64,000 nucleotides of DNA, taken from Pseudomonadota bacterium (GTDB lineage Bacteria > Pseudomonadota > Alphaproteobacteria > Caulobacterales > Caulobacteraceae). Under the pieces are notes generated by a model, which searched no databases, was not told the DNA's origin, and was given only the letters and a program-made list of their open reading frames with translations. Location of the stretch: contig JAFECT010000003.1 in assembly GCA_018241995.1 (NCBI GenBank), positions 1 to 64,000 of the forward strand, in the 5' to 3' direction. The position numbers and the translations under genes were made by a program. Below, one piece after another: positions 52,552 to 60,885 of the stretch; within the stretch, counting starts at the first letter, position 1, and the number at the start of each line of letters is the position of its first letter.

Positions 52552-53115
52552 TCAGTCGCCGATGTAACGGGTCAGGGCCGGCTTGCGGCCCGGAGCGGCC
52601 GGCATGGCGCGCGGACGGCCGAGGATGATCGGCGCCACGCAATCCCAGCCGTCCGGCAGCGCCAAGGCCGCCCGGCCTTCGGGCGTCGCCAGCCACCCCT
52701 CGGCGAATCCGATCCAGCAGGTCCCGAGCCCCTGGCCGTGCGCGGCGAGCATCAGGTTCTCGGCGGCCAGGCAGCAGGTCTGGACGGACATGATCCCAGG
52801 CTCGGTCGCGCAGACCGCCACCAGATGCGGCGCATTGTAGAAGACGTTGAAGGCGGGGTCGGCCAACAGGGCCGCGGGCCCGTGCGCGTCGGGGGCGGGG
52901 GCTTCGCCGCCGAGCGCCAAGGCCTTGATCCGATCCGACCACTCCGCCAGCCGTCCGCGGCCGCTGACGACGACAAAGGCCCATTGTTCGCGGTGCATGG
53001 CCGTAGGGGCCTGCACCGCCGCGTCCAGCAGCAACGCCAGGGTCTGGCGATCCACCGGCTCGTCCAGATAGTCGCGCACGGATCGCCGGCCATAGAGGGC
53101 GTTCATCAGGTCCAT
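52552..53115 (-). CDS. Nitroreductase family protein
   Basis: A 187-residue FMN-dependent enzyme of nitroreductase fold: YGRRSVRDYLDEPVDRQTLALLLDAAVQAPTA (FMN phosphate site), HREQWAFVVV, and AAENLMLAAHGQGLGTCWIGF with the C-terminal IILGRPRA. It reduces nitro compounds, quinones or other unsaturated substrates with NAD(P)H. GGGAAG precedes the ATG at 53115. Confidence 0.92.
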   Translation of the reverse strand: MDLMNALYGRRSVRDYLDEPVDRQTLALLLDAAVQAPTAMHREQWAFVVVSGRGRLAEWSDRIKALALGGEAPAPDAHGPAALLADPAFNVFYNAPHLVAVCATEPGIMSVQTCCLAAENLMLAAHGQGLGTCWIGFAEGWLATPEGRAALALPDGWDCVAPIILGRPRAMPAAPGRKPALTRYIGD

Positions 53116-53214
53116 GATCGCTTCCCTTCGGCGCAAGGCGTGCGCCGGCGCCTTGATGGATCATGGCCGCGCCGGGAGCCTTGAGGCGGGTCAAGGAGCG
53201 GGGGAGACCCAAGA

Positions 53215-53243
53215 CGAAAAGGCGGCCCCGAACGAGCCGCCTT
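53215..53243 (-). terminator. Rho-independent terminator of the DUF4199 gene
   Basis: On the minus strand: stem AAGGCGGC / GCCGCCTT (53236-53243 with 53219-53226), 9-nt loop, then a run of T (53217-53220). It lies 24 bp past the DUF4199 stop. Confidence 0.8.
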
Positions 53244-53266
53244 CCGCCCTCGCCGTGGCGGGCAGG

Positions 53267-53797
53267 CTAGGCCGCCGCCCGCGCCGGCAGCACCCTCGGG
53301 TTCTGCAGCAGGGCGGCGCTCACCAGCGCCATGACCAGACCCACCGGAAAGATCTCGATGAAGGTCATGCCGAAGCGCGCCAGGGGGTTGGCGTAGATCG
53401 CCCGCATCTTGTCCACTTCGGCGACCGCCTTCTGATAGTCCGCGCCGGTGACGCCTGCGGCGCGCTTGTGGGCGAGGACGCTGGCGGCGTACTCGTCCAT
53501 GAAGTTGTAGTGGCTGAAGGCGAGATAGGCCTCCCAGATGGCCACATAGACCAGCGAGGCCACGACCGCGATGCCGAGCCCGAGGCCCAGGGCGGGCCAG
53601 AAGCGGATGACGCCGCCCAGGGTCTTGTCGCGGTACTGGCGCACGCCGACGAAGATGGACGACAGGCCCACGACCATCACCAGATAGCCCAGCCAGACGC
53701 TGGAATGGTGCCCGCTGCCGTTGACCAGGAAGATGATGGAGACGGCGATAATGACGGCCCCGGAAATCAGGCCGTAGATCAGCATGATGCGCGCCAT
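53267..53797 (-). CDS. DUF4199 membrane protein
   Basis: A 176-residue protein with four hydrophobic segments and the DUF4199 pattern (MLIYGLISGAVIIAVSIIFLVNG; GLSSIFVGVRQYRDKTLGG; MTFIEIFPVGLVMALVSAALL). Periplasmic or cytosolic loop between helices 3 and 4 is amphipathic (YNFMDEYAASVLAHKRA). GGAGGAG lies 7 nt before the ATG. It follows the membrane LuxR-type regulator by 128 bp, a pairing I know from related genomes. Confidence 0.87.
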   Translation of the reverse strand: MARIMLIYGLISGAVIIAVSIIFLVNGSGHHSSVWLGYLVMVVGLSSIFVGVRQYRDKTLGGVIRFWPALGLGLGIAVVASLVYVAIWEAYLAFSHYNFMDEYAASVLAHKRAAGVTGADYQKAVAEVDKMRAIYANPLARFGMTFIEIFPVGLVMALVSAALLQNPRVLPARAAA

Positions 53798-53925
53798 GGG
53801 ATGCTCCTCCGTTCAGCGCTGGATGACGGCCCGTACCTGACGCGAGCGCGGCTCTGGGCGGTATCGCCCGAAAGGGTGAAATCGACGATGTCGCCCGCTC
53901 GGCCGAGGCTGAAGGGCGCCCGCGT

Positions 53926-54336
53926 TCACGGGATCAGCCTCAGCTCGCGCGCCTTGGCGATGGCCTGGGTGCGGCGGTTGACCTCGAGCTTGGCGTAGAG
54001 GTTGGCGATGTGGGTCTTCACCGTGTTGGGCGAGAGGCCGAGCGTGCGCGCCATCTCCTTGTTGGACTGGCCGGCGGCCAGCCGCTCCAGCACCTTCGCC
54101 TCCTGGCCGGTGACGCCCAGCGCCTTCAGCGCCGCCTCGTTGCGCTCGAAGGCTCCCGCGGGCCTGGCCGTGAGGCGCCAGCCGACCCACACCCCGCCCG
54201 CGGCGAAGGCGACGCCGATCACGCCGATGTAGACCTCCTGCGGCAGGGTGCGGATCAGGTACTGGTACTGCAGCCACTGCAGGGCGAAGGCCCCTGCGCC
54301 CAGGACCAGGGCCCAGATCAGGACCGTGCGGGTCAT
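53926..54336 (-). CDS. Membrane-anchored LuxR-type HTH regulator
   Basis: A 136-residue regulator: two N-terminal membrane helices (TVLIWALVLGAGAFALQWLQY and VYIGVIGVAFAAGGVWVGW), then a C-terminal LuxR/FixJ DNA-binding domain (VTGQEAKVLERLAAGQSNKEMARTLGLSPNTVKTHIANLYAKL). The receiver or autoinducer domain is missing, so sensing must occur through the membrane part or a partner such as the downstream DUF4199 protein. GGGA favours the ATG at 54336; another in-frame ATG lies at 54372. Confidence 0.85.
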   Translation of the reverse strand: MTRTVLIWALVLGAGAFALQWLQYQYLIRTLPQEVYIGVIGVAFAAGGVWVGWRLTARPAGAFERNEAALKALGVTGQEAKVLERLAAGQSNKEMARTLGLSPNTVKTHIANLYAKLEVNRRTQAIAKARELRLIP

Positions 54337-54555
54337 CGGTCCCACACGGGGCGGGGCGAGGCGAGGGAGCATGGCGCAATGGTGCGCGATCCGGCTTGGC
54401 CGTCAACCGGCAGGCCGGGCCGACGTTTGCGCAGCTGAAAGCGTTCGCGGCGCCCAGGCCACAGCCGACCGAACACCGTTCCCGCGATGATTGGCGCCGC
54501 CAGGCTTGAAGCCTAGGGTCCGCGCGCCTGGCGCAAGGTCAGGGGGAGAATGCCT

Positions 54556-55221
54556 ATGCGACGCCTGCTCGTAGCCTGTTTCTGTGTCGCCGCCCTCGGC
54601 GCGACCGGGATTTCCACCGCCGCCCTGGCCCAGGCCGCGCCGGCTGCGGCGCCCGCGGCCAAGCCCGTCCAGGTTAAGGGTTCGCTGGCCTCGATCGAAG
54701 GCGACAAGCTGGTGGTGAAGGACGCCTCGGGCGCCGCCACGACCATGACCCTGGCCGCGGACGCCCGCGTCATCCAGCTCAAGAAGATCGACATCAGCGC
54801 CATCCAGCCGGGCAGCTATGTCGCCACCGCCAACATGGACCAGCCCGACGGCTCGGGCCGCTCGACCGAGCTGCGCGTCTTCCCGCCCGCCATGAAGGGC
54901 CTGGGCGAGGGCCACTACGTCATGAACGACGGCTCCGGCGCCATGATGACCAACGGCACGGTTACGAGCCAGGTGATCTCCACCCCGCGCGGGCGTGAGA
55001 TGGACGTGGGCTACGACACCACCGACCCCAAGAAGGGCGGCAAGGGCGTGCGCCACATCGTGGTGCCGGCCGACATGACCATCCGCGAGATGACCATCAT
55101 GGACAAGGCGGCGCTGAAGCCCGGCATCGCGGTGGTGATCACCGCCGTCCCCGGCGCCGACGGCGCCCTGGTCGCGCGGCGCGTGCTGATCGGCGAGAAC
55201 GGCGCCCCGCCGGTGCTCTGA
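54556..55221 (+). CDS. Exported hypothetical protein (DUF5666-like)
   Basis: A 221-residue protein with a signal peptide (residues 1-26, ISTAALAQA), an Ala/Pro linker and OB-like repeats: VKGSLASIEGDKLVVKDASGAATTMTLAADARVIQLKKIDISAIQPGSYVA, repeated in weaker form near the C terminus (PADMTIREMTIMDKAALKPGIAVVI). This pattern resembles DUF5666-type periplasmic beta proteins. GGGGAGA 7 nt upstream favours the ATG at 54556 over that at 54550. Function unknown. Confidence 0.7.
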   Translation: MRRLLVACFCVAALGATGISTAALAQAAPAAAPAAKPVQVKGSLASIEGDKLVVKDASGAATTMTLAADARVIQLKKIDISAIQPGSYVATANMDQPDGSGRSTELRVFPPAMKGLGEGHYVMNDGSGAMMTNGTVTSQVISTPRGREMDVGYDTTDPKKGGKGVRHIVVPADMTIREMTIMDKAALKPGIAVVITAVPGADGALVARRVLIGENGAPPVL

Positions 55222-55358
55222 GGCCCAGCCGGGCCTCCCTGGGGGAGCCGGGGCGGGATTTGTAGGCGATTGAGGCGATCCGCCCCTTTTCCGGGCGGCG
55301 GATTGCGCTATACCGCGCGCCCTCCTCCCCGCACCCGCTCCCCCAGGTGACGCCTTCC

Positions 55359-55892
55359 ATGGACATTTCCGCCATCGGCCCCGGCCGCAATCCGCCTTCC
55401 GACATCAATGTGCTGGTCGAGATCCCGCTCGGCGGGGCGCCGGTGAAGTATGAGTTCGACAAGGCGTCCGGCGCCCTGTTCGTCGACCGCTTCCTGCACA
55501 CCGCGATGTTCTACCCGGGCAACTACGGCTTCATCCCCGGCACCCTGTCCAAGGACGGCGACCCCTGCGACGTGCTGGTCGTGGGCCAGGTTCCGGTGGT
55601 GCCGGGCGCGGTGATCCGCTGCCGCCCGATCGGGGCCCTGCTCATGGAAGACGAGGCCGGCGGCGACGAGAAGGTGCTGGCCGTGCCCGTGGACGCCCTG
55701 CACTCGTTCTACACCGACGTGCAGAACTACACCGACCTGCCGCCGATCATGTGCGAGCAGGTGGCCCACTTTTTCCAGCACTACAAGGACCTGGAGAAGG
55801 GCAAGTGGGTGACCATCTCCCACTGGATCGACGCTGCCGGCGCCGAGGAGATTGTGATGGACGCCATCCGCCGCGCCGCGGAAGAAGTCTAG
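55359..55892 (+). CDS. ppa: Inorganic pyrophosphatase
   Basis: A 177-residue family I pyrophosphatase, an essential Mg-dependent enzyme hydrolysing PPi from biosynthesis. EIPLGGAPVKYEFDK and the metal signature KDGDPCDVLVVG are present, with NYGFIPGTL and HYKDLEKGKWV. ATG at 55359 is preferred; a GTG lies at 55347. A GCTATACC -10-like sequence occurs at 55309-55316. The stop overlaps the convergent esterase by 4 bp. Confidence 0.97.
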   Translation: MDISAIGPGRNPPSDINVLVEIPLGGAPVKYEFDKASGALFVDRFLHTAMFYPGNYGFIPGTLSKDGDPCDVLVVGQVPVVPGAVIRCRPIGALLMEDEAGGDEKVLAVPVDALHSFYTDVQNYTDLPPIMCEQVAHFFQHYKDLEKGKWVTISHWIDAAGAEEIVMDAIRRAAEEV

Positions 55893-56542
55893 GCGAGGAC
55901 GCGCGCAAGGAACTCGCCGCCCAGCCGCGCCCCGGTCGGGTCGATCGAGTGCGGCAGGCCGCGCAACACATGGGTGGTCAGGTCGAAGTCCTGGCCTTCC
56001 AGCAGGCTCTTGGCGCGCTCGAAGGCCTGGAACGGCACCACCTGGTCCGCGTCGCCGTGGACCAGCAGCACCGGCGGCTTGGACTTGAGCTTGGCGAGGG
56101 CTTCCTCGTCGGCGATCATGCCGGAATAGCCGACAACGCCGGCCACGGGCTTGGCCCGCTGGGTCGCCACGTGCAGGGCGAGCATGGTCCCCTGGCTGAA
56201 GCCGACCAGGGCCAGGCGGGTCTCATCCAACTTCCAGCGGTTCAGCAGGTTGTCGAGGTAGCCGTTCAGCACCGGCGCCGCCTCGGCCACGCCCATCATC
56301 CGTTCGGCCATGCTGAAGCTGCGGATCGGCCACCACTGATAGCCGTCCGGCGCGCCGGGGCAGGGCTCCGGCGCATTGGGCGCCAGGAACAGGGTGTCGG
56401 GCAGGGCCTGGCGCCACTGCGGCGCGAGCGCGATCAGGTCCAGGCCGTTGGAGCCGTAGCCGTGCAGGATCACGACGATCGATTTCGGGTCGCCGCCGGA
56501 GGCGGGGGCCATGCTGGGGCCGGTCAGGAAAAAGCCGCTCAT
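55889..56542 (-). CDS. Phospholipase/carboxylesterase-family alpha/beta hydrolase
   Basis: A 217-residue hydrolase of the acyl-protein-thioesterase-like esterase family: oxyanion VILHGYGSNGLDLIALAP, nucleophile elbow GFSQGTMLAL, Asp in VHGDADQVVPF and His in GLPHSIDP. A cytosolic esterase with broad substrate range is likely. It stands alone, convergent with ppa. Confidence 0.92.
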   Translation of the reverse strand: MSGFFLTGPSMAPASGGDPKSIVVILHGYGSNGLDLIALAPQWRQALPDTLFLAPNAPEPCPGAPDGYQWWPIRSFSMAERMMGVAEAAPVLNGYLDNLLNRWKLDETRLALVGFSQGTMLALHVATQRAKPVAGVVGYSGMIADEEALAKLKSKPPVLLVHGDADQVVPFQAFERAKSLLEGQDFDLTTHVLRGLPHSIDPTGARLGGEFLARVLA

Positions 56543-56586
56543 GGCCCTATCCGGTGCGCGAGGATCGGCGTCCGGTCAAGCGTCGC

Positions 56587-57681
56587 CTAGCGTTGCGGCG
56601 CCTCGGCAGGGTCGAGCCGCAGGGCCTGCCACATCTTGCCGGTTTCCGGGTCGCGGGCGCGGGCGGCTGAGAGGTCGGCCTCGGCGCCGGAGCGGTCGCC
56701 CTTCATCCGCCGGGCCAGGCCGCGGCCGTAGAGCGCCTGCGGCTCGGCCGGGTCGGCGCCCAGCACCTGGTCGAACTCGGCGATGGCGGCGTCGGGCTCG
56801 CCCCGCGCCAGGCCCATGGCGCCCAGCGAGATGCGCACGCTGCGGCTCATGGGAGCCAGCTTCAGCGCCGTTCCGCAGGCCTCGGCCGCCCGGTCCAGCT
56901 CGCGCACCAACACGCGTAGGCGGCACAGGCGCTCGACATAGTGCGGATCGGCGGGCGCCAGTTCGGCGGCCTCCTGCAGGTCCTGGCCCATTCGGTCGGT
57001 GCGGCCGAGCTGGCCCCAGACGTCGGCGCGGCTGTCGTAAAAGCGCGCATCGCGAGGCTCCAGGGCGATGGCCACTCCGTAGTCCTCGAGCGCCTTGTCG
57101 ATCTGACCCTGGGCCCGATAGCTCGCGGCGCGGTCGTAGAAGCCGGCGGCGTCCTTCGGGTCGATGGTCACCGCCTGGGTGAAGTCGGCGATGGCCTTGT
57201 CGTACTGGCCCAGCTTGCCCCAGGCGGCGCCGCGGCCGTGCAGGGCGTCGGTGGAGCGGGGCTCTCGCTTCAGCGCCTCGTCATAGTCGGCGATGGCTTC
57301 GGCGAAGCGCTCCTGACGGTACTCGACCCCGCCCCGCACCATCCAGCCCACCGCCGGGCGTGACTCGATGCGCAGCGAACGGTCGAGGTCGGCCAGGGCG
57401 CGCTTGTCGTCGCCGGTCATGGCGAAGGCGCGGGCGCGATGGATCAGGGCCAGGGCCACGATCGGGCCGTCGCCCACGGCGATCATGGTCGAGCACCCGG
57501 AAATCGCGTCCGCCGGATCCTCGCCGAAGCAGCCGGCGCCGAGCGGGCGCGCGTGTGTCTGCGGCTCGGCCGCCGCGGCGGGGGGCGTGGCCTGCTGCGC
57601 CAGGGCGGGCGTCGCCAGGGTCAGGGAGAACAGGGCCGCAAGCGCGCGGCTCAGGCGCCTTGAACCGATCTTGCCTCGCAT
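56587..57681 (-). CDS. Exported tetratricopeptide repeat protein
   Basis: A 364-residue protein with a signal peptide (about residues 1-29, ATPALAQ) and seven or more TPR units (IHRARAFAMTGDDKRALADLD; GRGAAWGKLGQYDKAIADFTQAVTIDP; YDRAASYRAQGQIDKALEDYG and others). Cys52 and Cys63 lie in the N-terminal domain (GAGCFGEDPADAISGCSTMI). A scaffold in the periplasm is likely; partners unknown. The ATG at 57681 starts the signal peptide. Confidence 0.87.
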   Translation of the reverse strand: MRGKIGSRRLSRALAALFSLTLATPALAQQATPPAAAAEPQTHARPLGAGCFGEDPADAISGCSTMIAVGDGPIVALALIHRARAFAMTGDDKRALADLDRSLRIESRPAVGWMVRGGVEYRQERFAEAIADYDEALKREPRSTDALHGRGAAWGKLGQYDKAIADFTQAVTIDPKDAAGFYDRAASYRAQGQIDKALEDYGVAIALEPRDARFYDSRADVWGQLGRTDRMGQDLQEAAELAPADPHYVERLCRLRVLVRELDRAAEACGTALKLAPMSRSVRISLGAMGLARGEPDAAIAEFDQVLGADPAEPQALYGRGLARRMKGDRSGAEADLSAARARDPETGKMWQALRLDPAEAPQR

Positions 57682-57744
57682 CCCGTAAGCCTCCGCCACA
57701 CCGTGCGGCGAGCATGGCACGGGCGAGGCCGCGATGGGAATGCG

Positions 57745-57858
57745 TCAGCTGCGACGGCCCGCGCTGCGGCTCGACACCACCGCCAGCTGGGCGATCAGGG
57801 CCACGGTCATCAGCACCGCCAGAGGCGCGATCACGGCGATGGCGAAGGCGAGAGACAT
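57745..57858 (-). CDS. 37-residue small membrane protein
   Basis: MSLAFAIAVIAPLAVLMTVALI followed by AQLAVVSSRSAGRRS: one membrane helix with a basic tail. A perfect GGAGGAAA Shine-Dalgarno sits 4-6 nt before the ATG, better than that of most genes here, which supports translation. It resembles small subunits or regulators such as KdpF-type peptides in form only. It sits upstream of the TPR gene on the same strand. Confidence 0.6.
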   Translation of the reverse strand: MSLAFAIAVIAPLAVLMTVALIAQLAVVSSRSAGRRS

Positions 57859-57968
57859 GACGTTTCCTCCCTGTCGGCGCCTGAGGCCGGATATCGGCGC
57901 GGGCGTGACCTCCATCACGGTCCAGCCGTGCTGAACCTGGGATGACAGCGGCGGCCAGGGGGGAGACA

Positions 57969-58060
57969 GACGCCGCCACCGGCGTCGGGTCGACGTCCAC
58001 CTGCGTTGACCTCGACCCAGCGGCCAGGGCGCCGTCGCACGCCACCGGTGCGACGGCGCC
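57969..58060. promoter_or_regulatory. Cluster of three inverted repeats before sixA
   Basis: GACGCC-GCCACC-GGCGTC (57969-57986), GGGTCGA-N18-TCGACCC (57987-58018) and a 13-bp perfect stem GGCGCCGTCGCAC / GTGCGACGGCGCC with loop GCCACCG (58028-58060). The first and third share the core GCCACCGG. This fills much of the 258-bp gap between the small membrane protein and sixA. It could be an RNA element, terminator or operator array; no T-run. Confidence 0.5.
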
Positions 58061-58116
58061 ACTCTTCGCCGATTTCCGCTGGAGCCGAGGTTCGACGGGC
58101 TCTAGGTTCGCGCGCC

Positions 58117-58632
58117 ATGCAACGTCTCATCCTGCTGCGTCACGCCAAGGCGGAAAAGTCCGCGCCCTCGGGCGAGGATTTCGACCGCGCCCTGGCCGAA
58201 CGCGGGCGGGCCGACGCCAGGCTGATGGGCAAGGTGCTGGCCGACGCGGGCCTGACGCCAGACCTGGCGCTGGTGTCCTCGGCCGCGCGCACGCGCCAGA
58301 CCTGGGAAGAGGCGTCGCGCGCCTTCGGCCGGGAGATCGAGACCCGGGCCGACAGGCGGCTCTACCTCGCCGCCAGCGCCACCATGCGCAGCATGGTCGA
58401 GGGCCTGGAGGGGCAGGAGGGGACCCTGATCGTCGTCGGGCACAATCCCGGCATCCACCAGCTGGCCCTGCACCTGTTGATCGAAGGCGCCGCGGCGCCC
58501 TCCACCATCGCGCGGATCACCTCGAAGTTCCCGACCGCCTCGGCCGTGGCCTTCGAGATGGATGCGGCGGGCCGACCGACCTACGACGGGGTGTTCTTCG
58601 CAGCCGACTATGGTGGCGGAGCGGGGGAATGA
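58117..58632 (+). CDS. sixA: SixA-type histidine phosphatase
   Basis: A 171-residue histidine-phosphatase-fold protein with the SixA form: LILLRHAKAEK at the N terminus (RHG-like motif with nucleophilic His), DLALVSSAARTRQTWE, and VVGHNPGIHQLALHLL with the second catalytic His. SixA removes phosphate from phosphohistidine domains such as those of phosphotransferase systems. ATG at 58117 begins the fold; upstream frame is hairpin-rich non-coding. Overlaps pyrD by 4 bp. Confidence 0.9.
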   Translation: MQRLILLRHAKAEKSAPSGEDFDRALAERGRADARLMGKVLADAGLTPDLALVSSAARTRQTWEEASRAFGREIETRADRRLYLAASATMRSMVEGLEGQEGTLIVVGHNPGIHQLALHLLIEGAAAPSTIARITSKFPTASAVAFEMDAAGRPTYDGVFFAADYGGGAGE

Positions 58633-59693
58633 ACCTGCACGGCCTGGCCTCGGCGGCGTTGCGTCGGCTCGATCCCGAGCGGGCGCACGGCCTGGCCATC
58701 GAAGCGCTGAAGGTGGGGCTGGGACCGCATGCGCCTGCCGATCCCGACCCGATGCTGGCTGTCGAGATCGCCGGGCTGAAGCTGCCGAACTGCATCGGCC
58801 TGGCCGCGGGCTTCGACAAGGACGCCGAGGTCCCCGACGCCATGCTGCGCGCGGGTTTCGGCTTCGTGGAGTGCGGCACGGTCACACCGAAGCCCCAGGC
58901 CGGAAATCCGAGGCCGCGTCTGTTCCGGCTCAGCGAAGACCGGGCGGTGATCAACCGCATGGGCTTCAACAACAGGGGCGTCGAAGCCTTCGCCCGGCGA
59001 CTGGCGCACCGGCGGGGCCGGCCGGGCGTCGTCGGCGCCAACATCGGGGCCAACAAGGACGCCGAGGACCGGATCGCCGACTACGTGGCGGGGCTGAAGC
59101 GCCTGTGGGGCCTGGCCGACTATTTCACGGTCAATATCTCCTCGCCCAACACGCCGGGACTGCGCGCCCTGCAGAGCCGCGCGGCGCTTGACGAGCTTCT
59201 GGGGCGGTTGGCCGAGACGCGCCGGGAGATGGCGGCCCGGGCACCCTCCCAGCCCATGTTCCTGAAGGTCGCGCCCGACCTGCAGTCGCCGGAGATCGAG
59301 GACATCGTGGGCTCGGCCCTGGCCCACGGCGTCGACGCCCTGATCGTCTCCAACACCACGGTGGCGCGGCCGCACGACCTGGGCGCGCCGGAGCGCGGCG
59401 AAACGGGCGGCCTGTCGGGCGCGCCGCTGTTCGAGCCCTCGACCCTGGTCCTGGCCGACTTCGCCACCTGCTGCGCCGGGCGGCTGCCGCTGATCGGGGC
59501 CGGTGGCGTCGGCTCGGGCGCCCAGGCCCTGGCCAAGATCCGCGCGGGCGCCTCGGCGGTGCAGCTCTACAGCGCCATGGTGTTCGACGGGCCGGGGCTG
59601 GTCGTGCGCATCAAGCGCGAACTCAGGGCGCTGCTAGAAGCGGAAGGCTTCGCGTCGGTCGGCGAGGCGCGCCGGGCCGGCCTGCGCAGCTAG
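58629..59693 (+). CDS. pyrD: Dihydroorotate dehydrogenase (quinone), class 2
   Basis: A 354-residue membrane-associated flavoenzyme of pyrimidine synthesis that passes electrons to ubiquinone. An amphipathic N terminus (NLHGLASAALRRLDPERAHGLA) binds the membrane. FMN and catalytic motifs: AAGFDKDAEVPD, NRMGFNNRG, YFTVNISSPNTPGLRALQ (catalytic Ser typical of class 2) and LPLIGAGGVGSGAQALAKI. GGGGGA precedes the ATG. The stop overlaps the convergent esterase-like gene by 4 bp. Confidence 0.97.
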   Translation: MNLHGLASAALRRLDPERAHGLAIEALKVGLGPHAPADPDPMLAVEIAGLKLPNCIGLAAGFDKDAEVPDAMLRAGFGFVECGTVTPKPQAGNPRPRLFRLSEDRAVINRMGFNNRGVEAFARRLAHRRGRPGVVGANIGANKDAEDRIADYVAGLKRLWGLADYFTVNISSPNTPGLRALQSRAALDELLGRLAETRREMAARAPSQPMFLKVAPDLQSPEIEDIVGSALAHGVDALIVSNTTVARPHDLGAPERGETGGLSGAPLFEPSTLVLADFATCCAGRLPLIGAGGVGSGAQALAKIRAGASAVQLYSAMVFDGPGLVVRIKRELRALLEAEGFASVGEARRAGLRS

Positions 59694-60784
59694 ATCACCA
59701 GGCCGGCGTGCTCGCCTTCCTCGCGGTCGACGATGTCGGCGCTGGCGGCGACCCGGCCCTCGAACCCCTCGCGCAGCAGGCCGGCGATCTCGCAGGTCGC
59801 GACGGCGGCCGTGGGCGCGACTCCGGCGAAGGCTGGGAAGGCGTTGGGCAGGCGCTCGTAGCAGCGGTAGACGGTCGGAACCTTCACCGCCCGGAGCTTG
59901 CGCGCATACTGCTCGCCCTGGTCGACCAGGGGATCGAAGCCCGCGGTGACGATGATGGCGGGCGCCAGGCCGGCCACGGAGCGCGCGCGCAGCGGCGAGA
60001 GGCGCGGATCGGTGGGGTCGTCCTCCGGCCCGATGTACTGCGCCAGCGCCCAGCGCAGCGCCTCGCGTGACAAGGGCCAGGCGTCGGCGAAGGTTTCCAG
60101 CGACTGGGCGTCCGAGGCCGCGTCGAGCAGGGGACAGATCAGGAGCTGCAGCACGGGCTGCCGGGCCCCCTCATCTCGCAGCGTCTGGCAGATCGCGGCG
60201 GCGAAGGCCGCGCCGATGGACTGGCCCCCGACCGCTGCGCCGGTGGCGCCGTAGCGAGGGGCGTTGCTCTCGGCCCAGCGCCAGGCGGCCAGGGCGTCGT
60301 CCAGGCCTGCGGGAAAGCGATGCTCGGGCGCCAGGCGGTAGGCGGGCGTCAGCACCGGACAGCGCGCGACCTCGGCCAGTTCCGCGCACAGCCCCTCGCA
60401 GGTGTCGAGGTCACCGACCACGCCCGCGCCGTCGTGGAAGAAGACCAGCATGGGCGCGTCAGGGTCCTGGCCCCTGGGCCGATAGAGCCGCGTGGTCATG
60501 GGCCCCGCGGGGCCCTCCAGCAACAGCGTCTCGACCTGGACCGCCTTGCGCGCACGCGCCCCGGTCGTGCGCACCATCTCGGCCCAGGCCGTGCGCGCCT
60601 CCTCGGGCGAGAGATCGCTGAGCGAACGCGGCTTGCGCCACGACTTCCACAGGAACTGGAACCGCGGGTCGAGCGTGCGGCCCGCGCGCCAGACCACGCC
60701 CCCGCCGCCGGCCGCGCGCAGCAAGGGGTTGGGCAGGCTGAGCAGCGACTTCAGAAGGGCGCGTTGCAGCGCCGGATCGGCCAT
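59690..60784 (-). CDS. HSL-family alpha/beta hydrolase lacking catalytic His
   Basis: A 364-residue protein of the hormone-sensitive-lipase (alpha/beta hydrolase-3) family. FFHDGAGVVGDLDTCEGLC replaces the HGGG oxyanion motif, the nucleophile Ser189 is in AVGGQSIGAAF (family GDSAG), the acid Asp284 in GFDPLVDQG, but the catalytic His of the usual HGF motif is Asn314 in RLPNAFPAFAG. LAPEHRFPAGLDDALAAW is well kept. It may be a non-catalytic binder or an enzyme with a shifted base. Stands alone. Confidence 0.85.
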   Translation of the reverse strand: MADPALQRALLKSLLSLPNPLLRAAGGGGVVWRAGRTLDPRFQFLWKSWRKPRSLSDLSPEEARTAWAEMVRTTGARARKAVQVETLLLEGPAGPMTTRLYRPRGQDPDAPMLVFFHDGAGVVGDLDTCEGLCAELAEVARCPVLTPAYRLAPEHRFPAGLDDALAAWRWAESNAPRYGATGAAVGGQSIGAAFAAAICQTLRDEGARQPVLQLLICPLLDAASDAQSLETFADAWPLSREALRWALAQYIGPEDDPTDPRLSPLRARSVAGLAPAIIVTAGFDPLVDQGEQYARKLRAVKVPTVYRCYERLPNAFPAFAGVAPTAAVATCEIAGLLREGFEGRVAASADIVDREEGEHAGLVI

Positions 60785-60885
60785 GGGCGCCTCCGCATCC
60801 CGATCCCACGCAGACTAGAACCGAATCCGCCGCGCAGGTGTTGCGCACTGTCGCCGCAAGCCGGCCTCGACGGCAAGCGGACCCC

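Noticed and set aside
55220..55237. GAGGCCC-AGCC-GGGCCTC after the DUF5666-like gene as terminator
   Set aside because: Short stem, no T-run; could be chance in G+C-rich sequence.
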